Positions 31,084 to 39,797 of a DNA stretch of 64,000 bases are shown here, one piece after another (position 1 is the first letter of the stretch; every line of letters begins with the position of its first letter). The notes under the pieces were generated by a model. It saw only the letters and a program-made list of their open reading frames with translations. It was not told the origin of the DNA and searched no databases. This DNA comes from an uncultured Clostridia bacterium (lineage in GTDB: Bacteria > Bacillota > Clostridia > UBA1381). The stretch lies in contig CAKSIJ010000001.1 in assembly GCA_934462715.1 (NCBI GenBank), positions 186,001-250,000 of the forward strand, written 5' to 3'. A program made the position numbers and the translations under genes.

Positions 31084-33651
31084 TCAATTAACCAACATTG
31101 CATAGCAGCAATCCTTTTTTGTTTCAAATTCAATATATTCGCCGTCAAATACTTTTGCTTCGCCGTCCGGAAATTCCACAGTGACAGCTTTGCCGAAGTT
31201 GTTTTTAATATTGCACTTCTTACCGCATTTTGAATAAACCTCGACAGTTCTTACCTTGCCGTCCTTAATTTCACAGCAGACATCAAAGCCGCCGCGCGCG
31301 GAAAGCATAAATTTCGCGTCATATTTCATATTCCAAGCCGGGGCAATATATATAACATTCTCCGATTTATTGTCCCTTTTCGGGCAGCAGCCCAACAGAC
31401 ACTCCATGATTGCTTCTTCATAAACCCAATACTGCAAATCGAATATGTTCTTATACTTTAAAAGTCTGTCGGCATTTTCAATATCTTTAAAATCAAATAG
31501 GCTGTCAAATTCATTTCTTTCAATACCCATTATTTGCTCATATTGAAGCGGAAGCCTTAAAAATGCCAGATCCGCACGTCCGAGCCTTGCGCAGTTTGTA
31601 CCGAATCTATCCAATGCCCAGCCTTTCAGATATCCTTTTTTTATCATTTCCGGATTAATACAGCTTTCAAGGGTATTCATACAAAGTTCTTTTTCTTTAG
31701 CATCCCCCGATTCGAGTGTAACCAAATCAAAATCTATAACGGGTCTGATATGCTCGTCCTGTGCCGGGAACCAGCCATCCGGGTACTCCGATATATCGAA
31801 GAATGGTTTCTTTGCCATTGCAAAACCTGCTTTTCCGTCGGGTGTTCTGAACGGACTGAGTGCTCCCTCATCATCGGCAGTCACAAAATCGCAGCAATTT
31901 TCAGCCATTTCTCTCCACAGCGGTACAAGCTCCGAATCAACCCCAAGCTTTTCAGCCAAATCTGCAGCTGTCGGCAAAAGACTTTTTATCATCGAAACAT
32001 CATCGATTACATCGGTCGCACCCCAAAGGGATTCTGCATAATTTGTCGGGAAAATATGATATTTTCCGTCCCCTTTCTTTTGTACGATTTTGTTGTTTCT
32101 GTAAAATTCCGCTGCGTCACGCACTACCGGATATGCTGTATTTCTCAAATACTCCTCATCACAATTATAGAGATATTTCATTCTGAAGATTTCAGCTATA
32201 TTTCCGGTATCGTAGCAGAATCTCATAGTGTAATCTCCTGCTTTCAGTCCGGACCAGTTTTGTAAGCCTTTTGCATTTTTGCAGCCGCGTCTTTTATCTA
32301 TATCGTTGATTTCCTTGCCGGGAACTTCTCCGTACAAATACCAGCGCTGTAATTCCCCTTCAAGATGCTCGGGCATAATTTCCACACCGTCGGTCGAATG
32401 TCCCTCGGGAATAAATATACCCTTGCTTCCCCATCTCTGCTCGGCGGCTTTTTGATACTTGTGATAATTTCTTTTTGTCATCTTGAACAGCGGTTCATTC
32501 ATTTCTGCATGATTTATGATGTTCATTGCATATTCATATCTTGCATTGTTGAACCATACTATTCCGCTGCCCCAGACATTGCATTTATTCACTCCGTACA
32601 AAATATCGGTCATGTGCATTACGGGATATTCGCCGAATTTGGTAAGTCCCATATTGTAGAGCATTTTTATCCAAAATATTGTGGTTGCGTCGAGCCAATT
32701 GCTCTTTTCGTCAAGCATAATAAAGGATTTTGACCAGAAATCCGCCCACCAGTTTTTTGTTTTTTCAGCTATTTCAGACACGTCAGTATATTTTCCGTAA
32801 TAGAGAATATCATTTACCGTCCGTACTGTATCGTCAGATCTGTCATGGCTTGCCGCACCTGCGATGAAAATATCTATCTCATCGGCAAGCGATTCGGGAT
32901 TCTGATATGTATTTATCTCTTGGCTGACTGTAAGCTTTACCGTCTGCTCGCTCATCTTTTCAAACTCAACGCAATGCCATTTTGTCGGCTTCATTTCAAC
33001 ATTTATTCCGACCGTTCCGCGGCAGTAAATATCGTTTTCGCTTATTCCGGTATCGCATTTTTCGCTTGCTGTTGTATCTAAAATTACGTTTTCATCCTTT
33101 TTGAAAAGCGCAGTTTTTGACGTATGATTTGCATTTAATTCAAGCGGCATATGTGCGGATTTTAAGCATATGTCAAAGCTTTTTCTTACCTTTCTTTTGT
33201 CCTTAATCTTAACCGCAAGCAAATCTCTTTCCCTGTCAGCAATAAAGCTTACTTCAATGTTATCCGATCTGTAGCCGCAGCATCCCTCATAAAAATCCAC
33301 AAACTGTACTCCGTTTTCAAGCACATTCTCGCAAAAGTCTATAGTCAGATATGCAAGACCACAGGCATATCTTGCCTCCACGTCAACAGTCCCTGCCGTA
33401 CTTGCCGCACCGAAAGGATAGTAGTCGCCGTGCGCTATCTGCATTTTGATCGAACGTCCGTCTGTTGAAACGGGAGTTCCGAACCTGCCGTTTGCAAACG
33501 GCAGCTCTCCTCCTGCCTTGCTCTCGTCGATTATACAGGTTGCATTGGTGTATTTAACATCTCTCTTAAACTCGTCAATCGGTATATTCTGATTTGCCTT
33601 TCTGACTATGCCCTCAATGTCATAATTAATGTACTTTGTTTTAAAGCTCAT
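31084..33651 (-). CDS. six-hairpin glycosidase, GH95-like / DUF5703-like
   Basis: An 855-residue intracellular enzyme with an N-terminal beta-sandwich (about 1-270) and a C-terminal (alpha/alpha)6 barrel (about 290-790), the layout of GH95 alpha-L-fucosidases and related DUF5703 proteins. The GELPFANGRFGTPV strand near residue 47-60 matches the 'PLGNGRLG' entry of these families, and the barrel contains repeated aromatic/acidic helices such as WGSGIVWFNNARYEY. There is no signal peptide. The frame opens at 33723, but AAGGAG precedes the ATG at 33651. First gene of a four-gene operon with two acyltransferase-like proteins and an esterase. Exact family and linkage are not certain. Confidence 0.72.
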   Translation of the reverse strand: MSFKTKYINYDIEGIVRKANQNIPIDEFKRDVKYTNATCIIDESKAGGELPFANGRFGTPVSTDGRSIKMQIAHGDYYPFGAASTAGTVDVEARYACGLAYLTIDFCENVLENGVQFVDFYEGCCGYRSDNIEVSFIADRERDLLAVKIKDKRKVRKSFDICLKSAHMPLELNANHTSKTALFKKDENVILDTTASEKCDTGISENDIYCRGTVGINVEMKPTKWHCVEFEKMSEQTVKLTVSQEINTYQNPESLADEIDIFIAGAASHDRSDDTVRTVNDILYYGKYTDVSEIAEKTKNWWADFWSKSFIMLDEKSNWLDATTIFWIKMLYNMGLTKFGEYPVMHMTDILYGVNKCNVWGSGIVWFNNARYEYAMNIINHAEMNEPLFKMTKRNYHKYQKAAEQRWGSKGIFIPEGHSTDGVEIMPEHLEGELQRWYLYGEVPGKEINDIDKRRGCKNAKGLQNWSGLKAGDYTMRFCYDTGNIAEIFRMKYLYNCDEEYLRNTAYPVVRDAAEFYRNNKIVQKKGDGKYHIFPTNYAESLWGATDVIDDVSMIKSLLPTAADLAEKLGVDSELVPLWREMAENCCDFVTADDEGALSPFRTPDGKAGFAMAKKPFFDISEYPDGWFPAQDEHIRPVIDFDLVTLESGDAKEKELCMNTLESCINPEMIKKGYLKGWALDRFGTNCARLGRADLAFLRLPLQYEQIMGIERNEFDSLFDFKDIENADRLLKYKNIFDLQYWVYEEAIMECLLGCCPKRDNKSENVIYIAPAWNMKYDAKFMLSARGGFDVCCEIKDGKVRTVEVYSKCGKKCNIKNNFGKAVTVEFPDGEAKVFDGEYIEFETKKDCCYAMLVN

Positions 33652-33997
33652 GTTTTCAGTCTCCTTTTTTATTTCACGGAAGCTCAACCGCATGATATGA
33701 ATATTCCGTGTTGTTTTGCGCAAGCTTTTTTATGCTTATTTCTTTCTCATACCTACAATTATACATTACCCGTGAAAAAAAACAATATTACATCTTTTGA
33801 TGTTGTTATCGGATCTTTTGTTTTTTGCGGCAGAATCGCAACAAACCGTATAAAATGCAGACTACCGTGTGATTATAACATTCCGTAATTTATACGTCAA
33901 GCAATATTGAAAAATATCTTACCAAAACGCAGTATGTTCTTACCAAAAAACACATTATAAAAGTGTTCTGTAAATTTCAGATGAATATTTTTTCATT
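33652..33997 (-). promoter_or_regulatory. glycosidase operon promoter region and intergenic gap
   Basis: This 346-bp gap holds no gene. A probable minus-strand promoter is TTGTTT (33785-33780), 16-bp spacer, TATAAT (33763-33758). Its leader contains a hairpin with 7-bp arms CACGGAA / TTCCGTG (33675-33681 and 33704-33710) just before the AAGGAG site. Near 33945-33970 a weak hairpin AACAC / GTGTT followed by T could end the GH28-like gene. The remainder is AT-rich with no recognisable signal. Confidence 0.5.
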
Positions 33998-36271
33998 TTA
34001 GTTTAGTATGCCGTACATATGAGTTGACGCTGTTGCAGACATTGATTCGCAAAGTGAGAATATTTTAAAGCCGTATTCATTCTTTATCGTTACCGGATTC
34101 ACCTCAATTTCAAAGGCATATGTACCGTCAACAACTATTTCCGCCTGCGAGTAAGGGATAAAGAAGGTAGAAGCCGTTATGTTGTCCGAAGTATCGGAAT
34201 CCACCGTAATATCCACGTTTGTGTCGCTCTCCTTTATTATTGTCACCCTGTTTCCGTCCTCCAATGTCGCTATATCCTTGTTTAGTATTCTCTTTGCGGA
34301 AACACCGTTTGTATTGCAGGAAATGCATATAATTCTGTTGTACTCGGGGGCATTATTTAGAGTCCACTCTATTTCGCTGTGATTTCTCATTATCGGTTCT
34401 GTCTTTGCTCCCGATTTAAAATAAATCATAGGCACTGCTCTGCCCTCAGCCGTTTCGATTGAATTGAAATATGCGTCACCGTCCTTATATTGCGGTCTTT
34501 TTGTTGTATAGAATTTGATTTCGGGCACTCCGTTATCCGGGTCTTTATTGAGAATTTTTGTATAGAGCAATATTCCTCCGGGAGTTTTACCCATTGCTAT
34601 CGAGGCAATAAAATTACCGTGCATATCACATATTTCGTACGGCTTAATATTTTTCACATTTTCGTAATCTGTGTCCTTTAAAACGAATTCAAGCTCTATA
34701 ACCTTCCTGTCGGGGATCACTATGCTGTCGTTTGATTCCGATGCAATCAGATATTTGCCCGGTCTTAGCGCAACATCATATGTTTTAGTCACTTCACCGT
34801 TTGCCGGCACCATGATTTTTTCCATTTTGTATTTGTCATATCTGTGTGTAGTGTCGGGACTGATGTCGAGCCTTATATATGTCGATATATCCTCCGGCAT
34901 ATCATTTTTTGCTGTTATTTCAACTTTTCCGTAATAATATCCGTCATCTTTCAACTTAAAATCCTTTTGCGACACCGTTGTCTTTATCACATCTCTCTTT
35001 TTGCCGTCATATATAAAATTAACGTTTTTTGCAAATTTTCGTACATCTATACGGCAATCCTCCAGTGATGTCATTTGTCTGCCGTAGACAAAAATATTTT
35101 CAAAGGTAACACCGTCAACAAAGCTTTCCTCGGATGCTCCGGCAATTACCGAATCCTGCGGAAGATACATTCTGTTATCCTCGCCGTTATAGTAAATTCC
35201 GTCAAAGTGTATGTTTTTCAGACTGCCGACTTTTTTGTCACTCGCCCACATATTCGGCTTCATACGAATATCGAAAAGGTGCGCATTGCGCACGTCCTCG
35301 GCACGTATGTTTCTTACGTATACATTTGAAATTTCGGCACGGTTTCCCTCTAAAACGGCAAATATCGGATAGCCTGCAAGGTCATGGATTATATCCATGT
35401 TCTCAAATATCAGATTTTCCGCCTTATCGGCTCTTATTCCTCCGACACGCATCGGGTTTGCATAGTTGTTCCACAAAATGCAGTCATGGAAGTGTATATT
35501 TCTTACGTCACCGGTGTTGAATGCCTTTACCGTTAAGCAGTCGTCTGTTGTTCTGATAAAGCAGTTCTTAACCTCAACGTCACGGCTTCCGCAAACGTCT
35601 ACACCGTCATTATTGCCTCTGTAGCCGATGATTTTAACATCTGATATTTTCATGCGGTCACAGCCGCTTATTCTCATGTTCCAATCAGAGGATTGAATGA
35701 GCGTTACATCGCTTATTTCACAGTCGGAGCAACCCTCGCATTGCACAAGAAAATCATACTTTCTCTCACGCTCCTCCTTAATTAGTTCACCGCTGATAAT
35801 TCCGTTTCCGCAGATTTTGATATTCTTTCCCTTGAGCATCATTTTCGATCTTACATATGCGCCCTTTGCAAGATATACAACATCGTTATCCTTTAACTCT
35901 GTATATTCGGGCGAGTGAAATCCTCTTTCAAAGAAAACAGTTGTATTCTTCGGTTTTTCAACCGGTTCATTAATAAAAATTCCGATTGATGATGTTATTC
36001 TTCCGTTAATTTCTACCGAAAGCTTTGATTTTGACATTGCATTAAAAGTGATTTTATGCCCGTCAAATTCATATTTGATTCCTGCGCTTTTCGGTCTTAT
36101 GCATACCGATTCTATTTTTTCGGTTGAATATATTTCCACTCTTGCCGTATCGGCTGCTTCGGCAATAACAAACGGCATATGCCCAAAGTTCATCAAGCAC
36201 TCGTTTCTGGTTCTTGTAGCGTAAACGATTTCCTTTTTTCCGTTCACAAAAACTTTATAATTATTAAGCAT
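33998..36271 (-). CDS. GH28-like beta-helix polysaccharide hydrolase, intracellular
   Basis: A 757-residue protein whose N-terminal 430 residues form a right-handed beta-helix of the pectinase superfamily. The catalytic region resembles GH28: GNNDGVDVCGS (NTDG-like) followed by RTTDDCLTVK with the Asp pair, about 217-245. The classic later GHG and RIK blocks are not obvious, so this is a divergent member. About 430-757 is beta-rich and probably ligand- or oligomer-related. No signal peptide, hence it should act on imported oligogalacturonides or similar sugars. The frame opens at 36304, but GGAG and the GCCGCC hairpin precede the ATG at 36271. Last gene of the long operon. Confidence 0.75.
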   Translation of the reverse strand: MLNNYKVFVNGKKEIVYATRTRNECLMNFGHMPFVIAEAADTARVEIYSTEKIESVCIRPKSAGIKYEFDGHKITFNAMSKSKLSVEINGRITSSIGIFINEPVEKPKNTTVFFERGFHSPEYTELKDNDVVYLAKGAYVRSKMMLKGKNIKICGNGIISGELIKEERERKYDFLVQCEGCSDCEISDVTLIQSSDWNMRISGCDRMKISDVKIIGYRGNNDGVDVCGSRDVEVKNCFIRTTDDCLTVKAFNTGDVRNIHFHDCILWNNYANPMRVGGIRADKAENLIFENMDIIHDLAGYPIFAVLEGNRAEISNVYVRNIRAEDVRNAHLFDIRMKPNMWASDKKVGSLKNIHFDGIYYNGEDNRMYLPQDSVIAGASEESFVDGVTFENIFVYGRQMTSLEDCRIDVRKFAKNVNFIYDGKKRDVIKTTVSQKDFKLKDDGYYYGKVEITAKNDMPEDISTYIRLDISPDTTHRYDKYKMEKIMVPANGEVTKTYDVALRPGKYLIASESNDSIVIPDRKVIELEFVLKDTDYENVKNIKPYEICDMHGNFIASIAMGKTPGGILLYTKILNKDPDNGVPEIKFYTTKRPQYKDGDAYFNSIETAEGRAVPMIYFKSGAKTEPIMRNHSEIEWTLNNAPEYNRIICISCNTNGVSAKRILNKDIATLEDGNRVTIIKESDTNVDITVDSDTSDNITASTFFIPYSQAEIVVDGTYAFEIEVNPVTIKNEYGFKIFSLCESMSATASTHMYGILN

Positions 36272-36286
36272 TTTAATCTCCATTCC

Positions 36287-36415
36287 GCCGCCGTACGGCG
36301 GCACAAATCTAAACGGGAAAAAGATGCAAGCAGGTTGCCTTTTTGAGAGGTGACGGCGTATGTTTATACTCCTAACCTAGAAAAAGGGTAAGATGCGCAG
36401 CATATTTTTCACGTT
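36287..36415 (-). repeat. 130-bp leader repeat, copy A, with hairpin-SD palindrome
   Basis: Closely similar to 42931-43060. On the minus strand it begins AACGTGAAAAATATGCTGCG, contains a conserved GGAGTATAAA stretch, ends TCTTTTTCCCGTTTAGATTTG and then GCCGCCGTACGGCGGC (36287-36302). The ends are complementary, so it can fold into one long hairpin followed by the short palindrome. A GTG frame of 11 codons plus stop (36377-36412) with a GGGAG site lies in the 5' arm. Confidence 0.75.
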
Positions 36416-36436
36416 AATTTCTCCCTGTCAATTTCA

Positions 36437-36466
36437 GGAGCTGCAAGGCAATTGCTTTGCAGCTCC
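36437..36466 (-). terminator. hairpin after the beta-helix gene at 36484
   Basis: Stem GGAGCTGCAA / TTGCAGCTCC (10 bp) 17 bp beyond the stop on the minus strand. No T-tract follows, so read-through into the GH28-like gene is likely and the hairpin may mainly protect mRNA. Confidence 0.5.
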
Positions 36467-36483
36467 CTTTGTTATGGTTTATT

Positions 36484-39400
36484 TTATTCTGTATAATCGC
36501 TGCCAGCTATATAAAGTCCGGTTGTTCTCGACGAATCGAGGAATGAGAAATAACCGATTTCATCTGCCGGAGTATCTGAAGTATCGACATAATCAACCGC
36601 AGTCTTGCCGTCAATCCTTACAATAATTCTCGGTCCGAGAACGGTTGAAAGCACACCTGTTTCAATGGTGTACCAAACGTCTGAGGTACAGATACTTTCT
36701 TCGTTTGAAAATGTCTTGATTATCGACGTATCCACTCTGCCGTCATGCTTATATCTCTTTTGAACCTCGAAAGCATTTCTTTTTATAACTATTGAATATC
36801 CGGTCGAATTCCAGAACGGCTGATCGAGATCCTCCTGATTGAAGCCCCAGCCCTGGTAATTCGTCAAGTCAAATTTTGCCTTGAATTTCAAAAGCTGACC
36901 TCGTGAAAGCTGCTGTCCGGAATATACTCCGTTTTCATTTCCGTTGCCAAGGTGCATTGTTTTTCCATCAAATTCCGCAGCGCCGGAAATTGTCCAGTTC
37001 TTTTCATCCTTTATCCAACTGCCAGCTTCAATCGTATCTACATTCATTTTATCACCGAATACACTTATTGCGTTTTTAAGCTTTGCGGTAACGTTTTTAA
37101 CGTCATACATTTTTGAAGCGGTATTGTATAAAACTGTTTCCGCTTCATCTACTACCACACCAAGCTCATCGATCGCACCCTGCTGATATGTTCCTGCACG
37201 CGTTCCCTCGGGAACTTTTTTCCATTTATTTCCGAGCTTTGTGATCAGACTGTCAAGCTCCTTTGTATTTTTGATTTCACTTCTTGCCGTAGTGAATGAG
37301 AAGCAAACGCTGAACTCTCCGTCCTTTTCCGACTTGCTGACGGCAATCGGCTGAACTCGCCAGTAAAAGGTTTTGTTATATTTCAGATTATTCAGCTGAA
37401 GCTTTCTCCCCTTTACCGCATTATCGTAAATCAGCGTTCTGAAATCCTTATCCATTGCAATCTGCAAGCGGTATTTGTCCGCACCGTTACAGTCTTTCCA
37501 TTTGAGTAGAACATTGTTGCCCTCAATATTTTCCGCCCCGTTTTTCGGTGCTAACAGCTGCGGCTTTGAAAAAGCCTTTTCTTCCGTCAATCCCATTTTT
37601 GAAAAATCAATATATTCAAAATCGGGTATTTCGGATATTTTTGCGTCCTGCGGATAGGTGAAATCAAAATTATTTGCATCTGCAAACGGCAGTGCCGTAT
37701 CGTTTTCCGGTGTTTTGTAATTATTTGCAATTTCAAGCGCATTATCCGTTACGCTTTTTGCCAGTGACAGTCCGCCGGTATTTATGATAAGATTATTCTT
37801 AATCACATTCTCGTCCGGAGCGTTTAATTTTACCAGATTATTCGATTTTGCATAATCATATACTTTCTTTGTGTACGGATATGTTTTATCCCAAAGTGTG
37901 TTTCCCGCACCAAGCTCGCTGTCATGTCTTAACGTCATCGCACCGCCGTCAATCGCTTTCTGCCAGCCCTCACCTCTGTTATCGAAGGTCATACTTGCGT
38001 TTGACTTATAGAAAATATTGTTCTTTACCGTGTTCCAGTCACCGCCGCCGACCAACATTCCGAACGCATTATCCGCAAATATGTTGCCGTCTGCGGTCTG
38101 TCCCGAAATCTGGTCGTCCCAATAAAGTCCGACAACGGCACCGCCTGCTGCATCCTCTGAAAGTCTGATATTGTGAATATAGTTGTTTTTATATATATTT
38201 CCTACTCCCTTGAACCTCGAACCGCCGGCATATATAGCGCCTGCATCATAGGTATCGTTTACAGCATTGTATACCTCGTTGTTTTCAATACGGCACGCTG
38301 TCGAATTGTCAAGGAAAATACCCTCGTGCGTAACGTCATGTGTTCTGTTGTTTGCAATAACCGTTCCTGTTTCGTTAGAAAGATTTATACACTTTCCGGC
38401 AACCTGTGACAGTCTGCCGACAGAATATACATCGCAGTTTTTAACTACATTTCCACTTGATGTAAGAGTTCTGTAGTTTCCGCCGTTAGCAAGGTGAATG
38501 CCGACAAGTCCGACATCATGAACGGTTGAATTTTCAACAGTAATACCCGATGATGAAAGAATCTTAACGGCAGAACCGCTCACATTTTTTACCGTACAGT
38601 TCTTTATTGTGCAATTGCGTGATTCCGACACAACTATGCCGCTTTCCCCCGCATTCTGAACGGTAATTCCGTCAAACACAATATTGTTTGCCTTTTCGAT
38701 ACTGATTACCGGGGTGCGCAGACTCATTATTCTAACATCATGGGTAAAGGCTTCGTCCGGCGGATAGAAGTATATTGCTTTTCCCTCCAGATCGATGAAA
38801 TACTCTCCTGCCTGGTCAAGAAATTCCGGAGCGTTTCTGAAGCTCAGTCTTGATCCGACCGACACGCTTGTTTGCACCTCGGTAGTACCTATGGCGTGCA
38901 TCGAAAGCGCAAATTTCTTTGTTGACGGATTGTATCCGCTCAGAATACCGCCGAAAAACATATATCCGTTTGGGTTCATTGCCACAAAGCGCACATTATC
39001 GTCAAATACCCACTTCCCCGCGTCTATGTTTTCATCGGTAAGCAGAACCTGTGCGTCCGAGCTGTTTGCCGCAACCTTTACCGTTCCTATATTCGGGTAG
39101 CGTGCGTCATTCATCATCTCTCCGTCATAGGATATGTCAAGCCAATTGCCGAACGAGGACGCGTCATATGCCGCCATATTCGGATACTGCATAAGACGCG
39201 AACCCAGGATAACATTCTTCATAGACGACAAATCAATCTTGAAAATCCTTTCCTTAACGCTCGTTGGAAATCTTGAGTAAAACTTATTTTTACCGTTGAT
39301 TTTTGTTCCCTGTACACTCTTTCCCGCCTCAAGAATTGCATTTTGTCCCTTTTCCGATTTTATGATAAGAGGATATTTCTCACTTCCGCTGATTTTTGAA

Positions 39401-39780
39401 TCAAGTGTAATTGTTTTATCAACCTCATGCGTGCCGCCCAAAAGTGTGATTATAACCTGTTTTTTCTGCCTGTCTATTTTTGCGGCTGCGTCAAGTGCAG
39501 ACACCAAATCTCTGTATGTATCGGGTTCATCGCTTTTTTTTGCGGCAACATATAGGTTTACTGTGTTTTCGTCATCTTTAATTGCTGCTTCGTTTTCGGT
39601 GTTTGTGCCATCTTCGGTAGCGGCTTCGTTTTCGGTGTTTGCTCCGTTTTCAGCTGTCACTTCCGCTGTTTCCTGTATTACCTGTCCCGTACCCGTACCT
39701 GTTTCTTCAGCAAACACCACCGTACTCATAACATTTGCACTCATAAGCACCGCAAGCAATAAGCATAATTTTCTTTTCAT
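36484..39780 (-). CDS. secreted right-handed beta-helix enzyme, GH141-like
   Basis: A 1098-residue exported protein. A classical signal peptide (cleavage near AFA/EE, about residue 25) precedes an acidic Thr/Glu/Asn repeat linker (about 25-75). A beta-helix region runs from about 78 to 640, with the TYRDLVSALDAAAKI opening, YPLIIKSEKGQNAILEAG, and the AGEYFIDLEGKAIYFYPP block typical of GH141-like proteins. Repeated 'NCTIKNCTVKNVSG'-type coils follow. About 760-860 is an FN3-like module (LLKWKDCNGADKYRLQI), and the last 170 residues form a LamG/GUN-like beta-sandwich. No SLH domain or sortase motif, so it is free or bound through a partner. The catalytic role (fucosidase, xylanase or lyase) is inferred from family resemblance. 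AGGAGG precedes the ATG; it starts 17 bp after the SLH protein gene. Confidence 0.68.
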   Translation of the reverse strand: MKRKLCLLLAVLMSANVMSTVVFAEETGTGTGQVIQETAEVTAENGANTENEAATEDGTNTENEAAIKDDENTVNLYVAAKKSDEPDTYRDLVSALDAAAKIDRQKKQVIITLLGGTHEVDKTITLDSKISGSEKYPLIIKSEKGQNAILEAGKSVQGTKINGKNKFYSRFPTSVKERIFKIDLSSMKNVILGSRLMQYPNMAAYDASSFGNWLDISYDGEMMNDARYPNIGTVKVAANSSDAQVLLTDENIDAGKWVFDDNVRFVAMNPNGYMFFGGILSGYNPSTKKFALSMHAIGTTEVQTSVSVGSRLSFRNAPEFLDQAGEYFIDLEGKAIYFYPPDEAFTHDVRIMSLRTPVISIEKANNIVFDGITVQNAGESGIVVSESRNCTIKNCTVKNVSGSAVKILSSSGITVENSTVHDVGLVGIHLANGGNYRTLTSSGNVVKNCDVYSVGRLSQVAGKCINLSNETGTVIANNRTHDVTHEGIFLDNSTACRIENNEVYNAVNDTYDAGAIYAGGSRFKGVGNIYKNNYIHNIRLSEDAAGGAVVGLYWDDQISGQTADGNIFADNAFGMLVGGGDWNTVKNNIFYKSNASMTFDNRGEGWQKAIDGGAMTLRHDSELGAGNTLWDKTYPYTKKVYDYAKSNNLVKLNAPDENVIKNNLIINTGGLSLAKSVTDNALEIANNYKTPENDTALPFADANNFDFTYPQDAKISEIPDFEYIDFSKMGLTEEKAFSKPQLLAPKNGAENIEGNNVLLKWKDCNGADKYRLQIAMDKDFRTLIYDNAVKGRKLQLNNLKYNKTFYWRVQPIAVSKSEKDGEFSVCFSFTTARSEIKNTKELDSLITKLGNKWKKVPEGTRAGTYQQGAIDELGVVVDEAETVLYNTASKMYDVKNVTAKLKNAISVFGDKMNVDTIEAGSWIKDEKNWTISGAAEFDGKTMHLGNGNENGVYSGQQLSRGQLLKFKAKFDLTNYQGWGFNQEDLDQPFWNSTGYSIVIKRNAFEVQKRYKHDGRVDTSIIKTFSNEESICTSDVWYTIETGVLSTVLGPRIIVRIDGKTAVDYVDTSDTPADEIGYFSFLDSSRTTGLYIAGSDYTE

Positions 39781-39797
39781 AGCTATCCTCCTGTCAT

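Noticed and set aside
36305..36416. The 130-bp repeat as a SAM, c-di-GMP or other known riboswitch
   Set aside because: No conserved core of any class I know is present, and there is no terminator with a T-tract; kept as an unassigned element.
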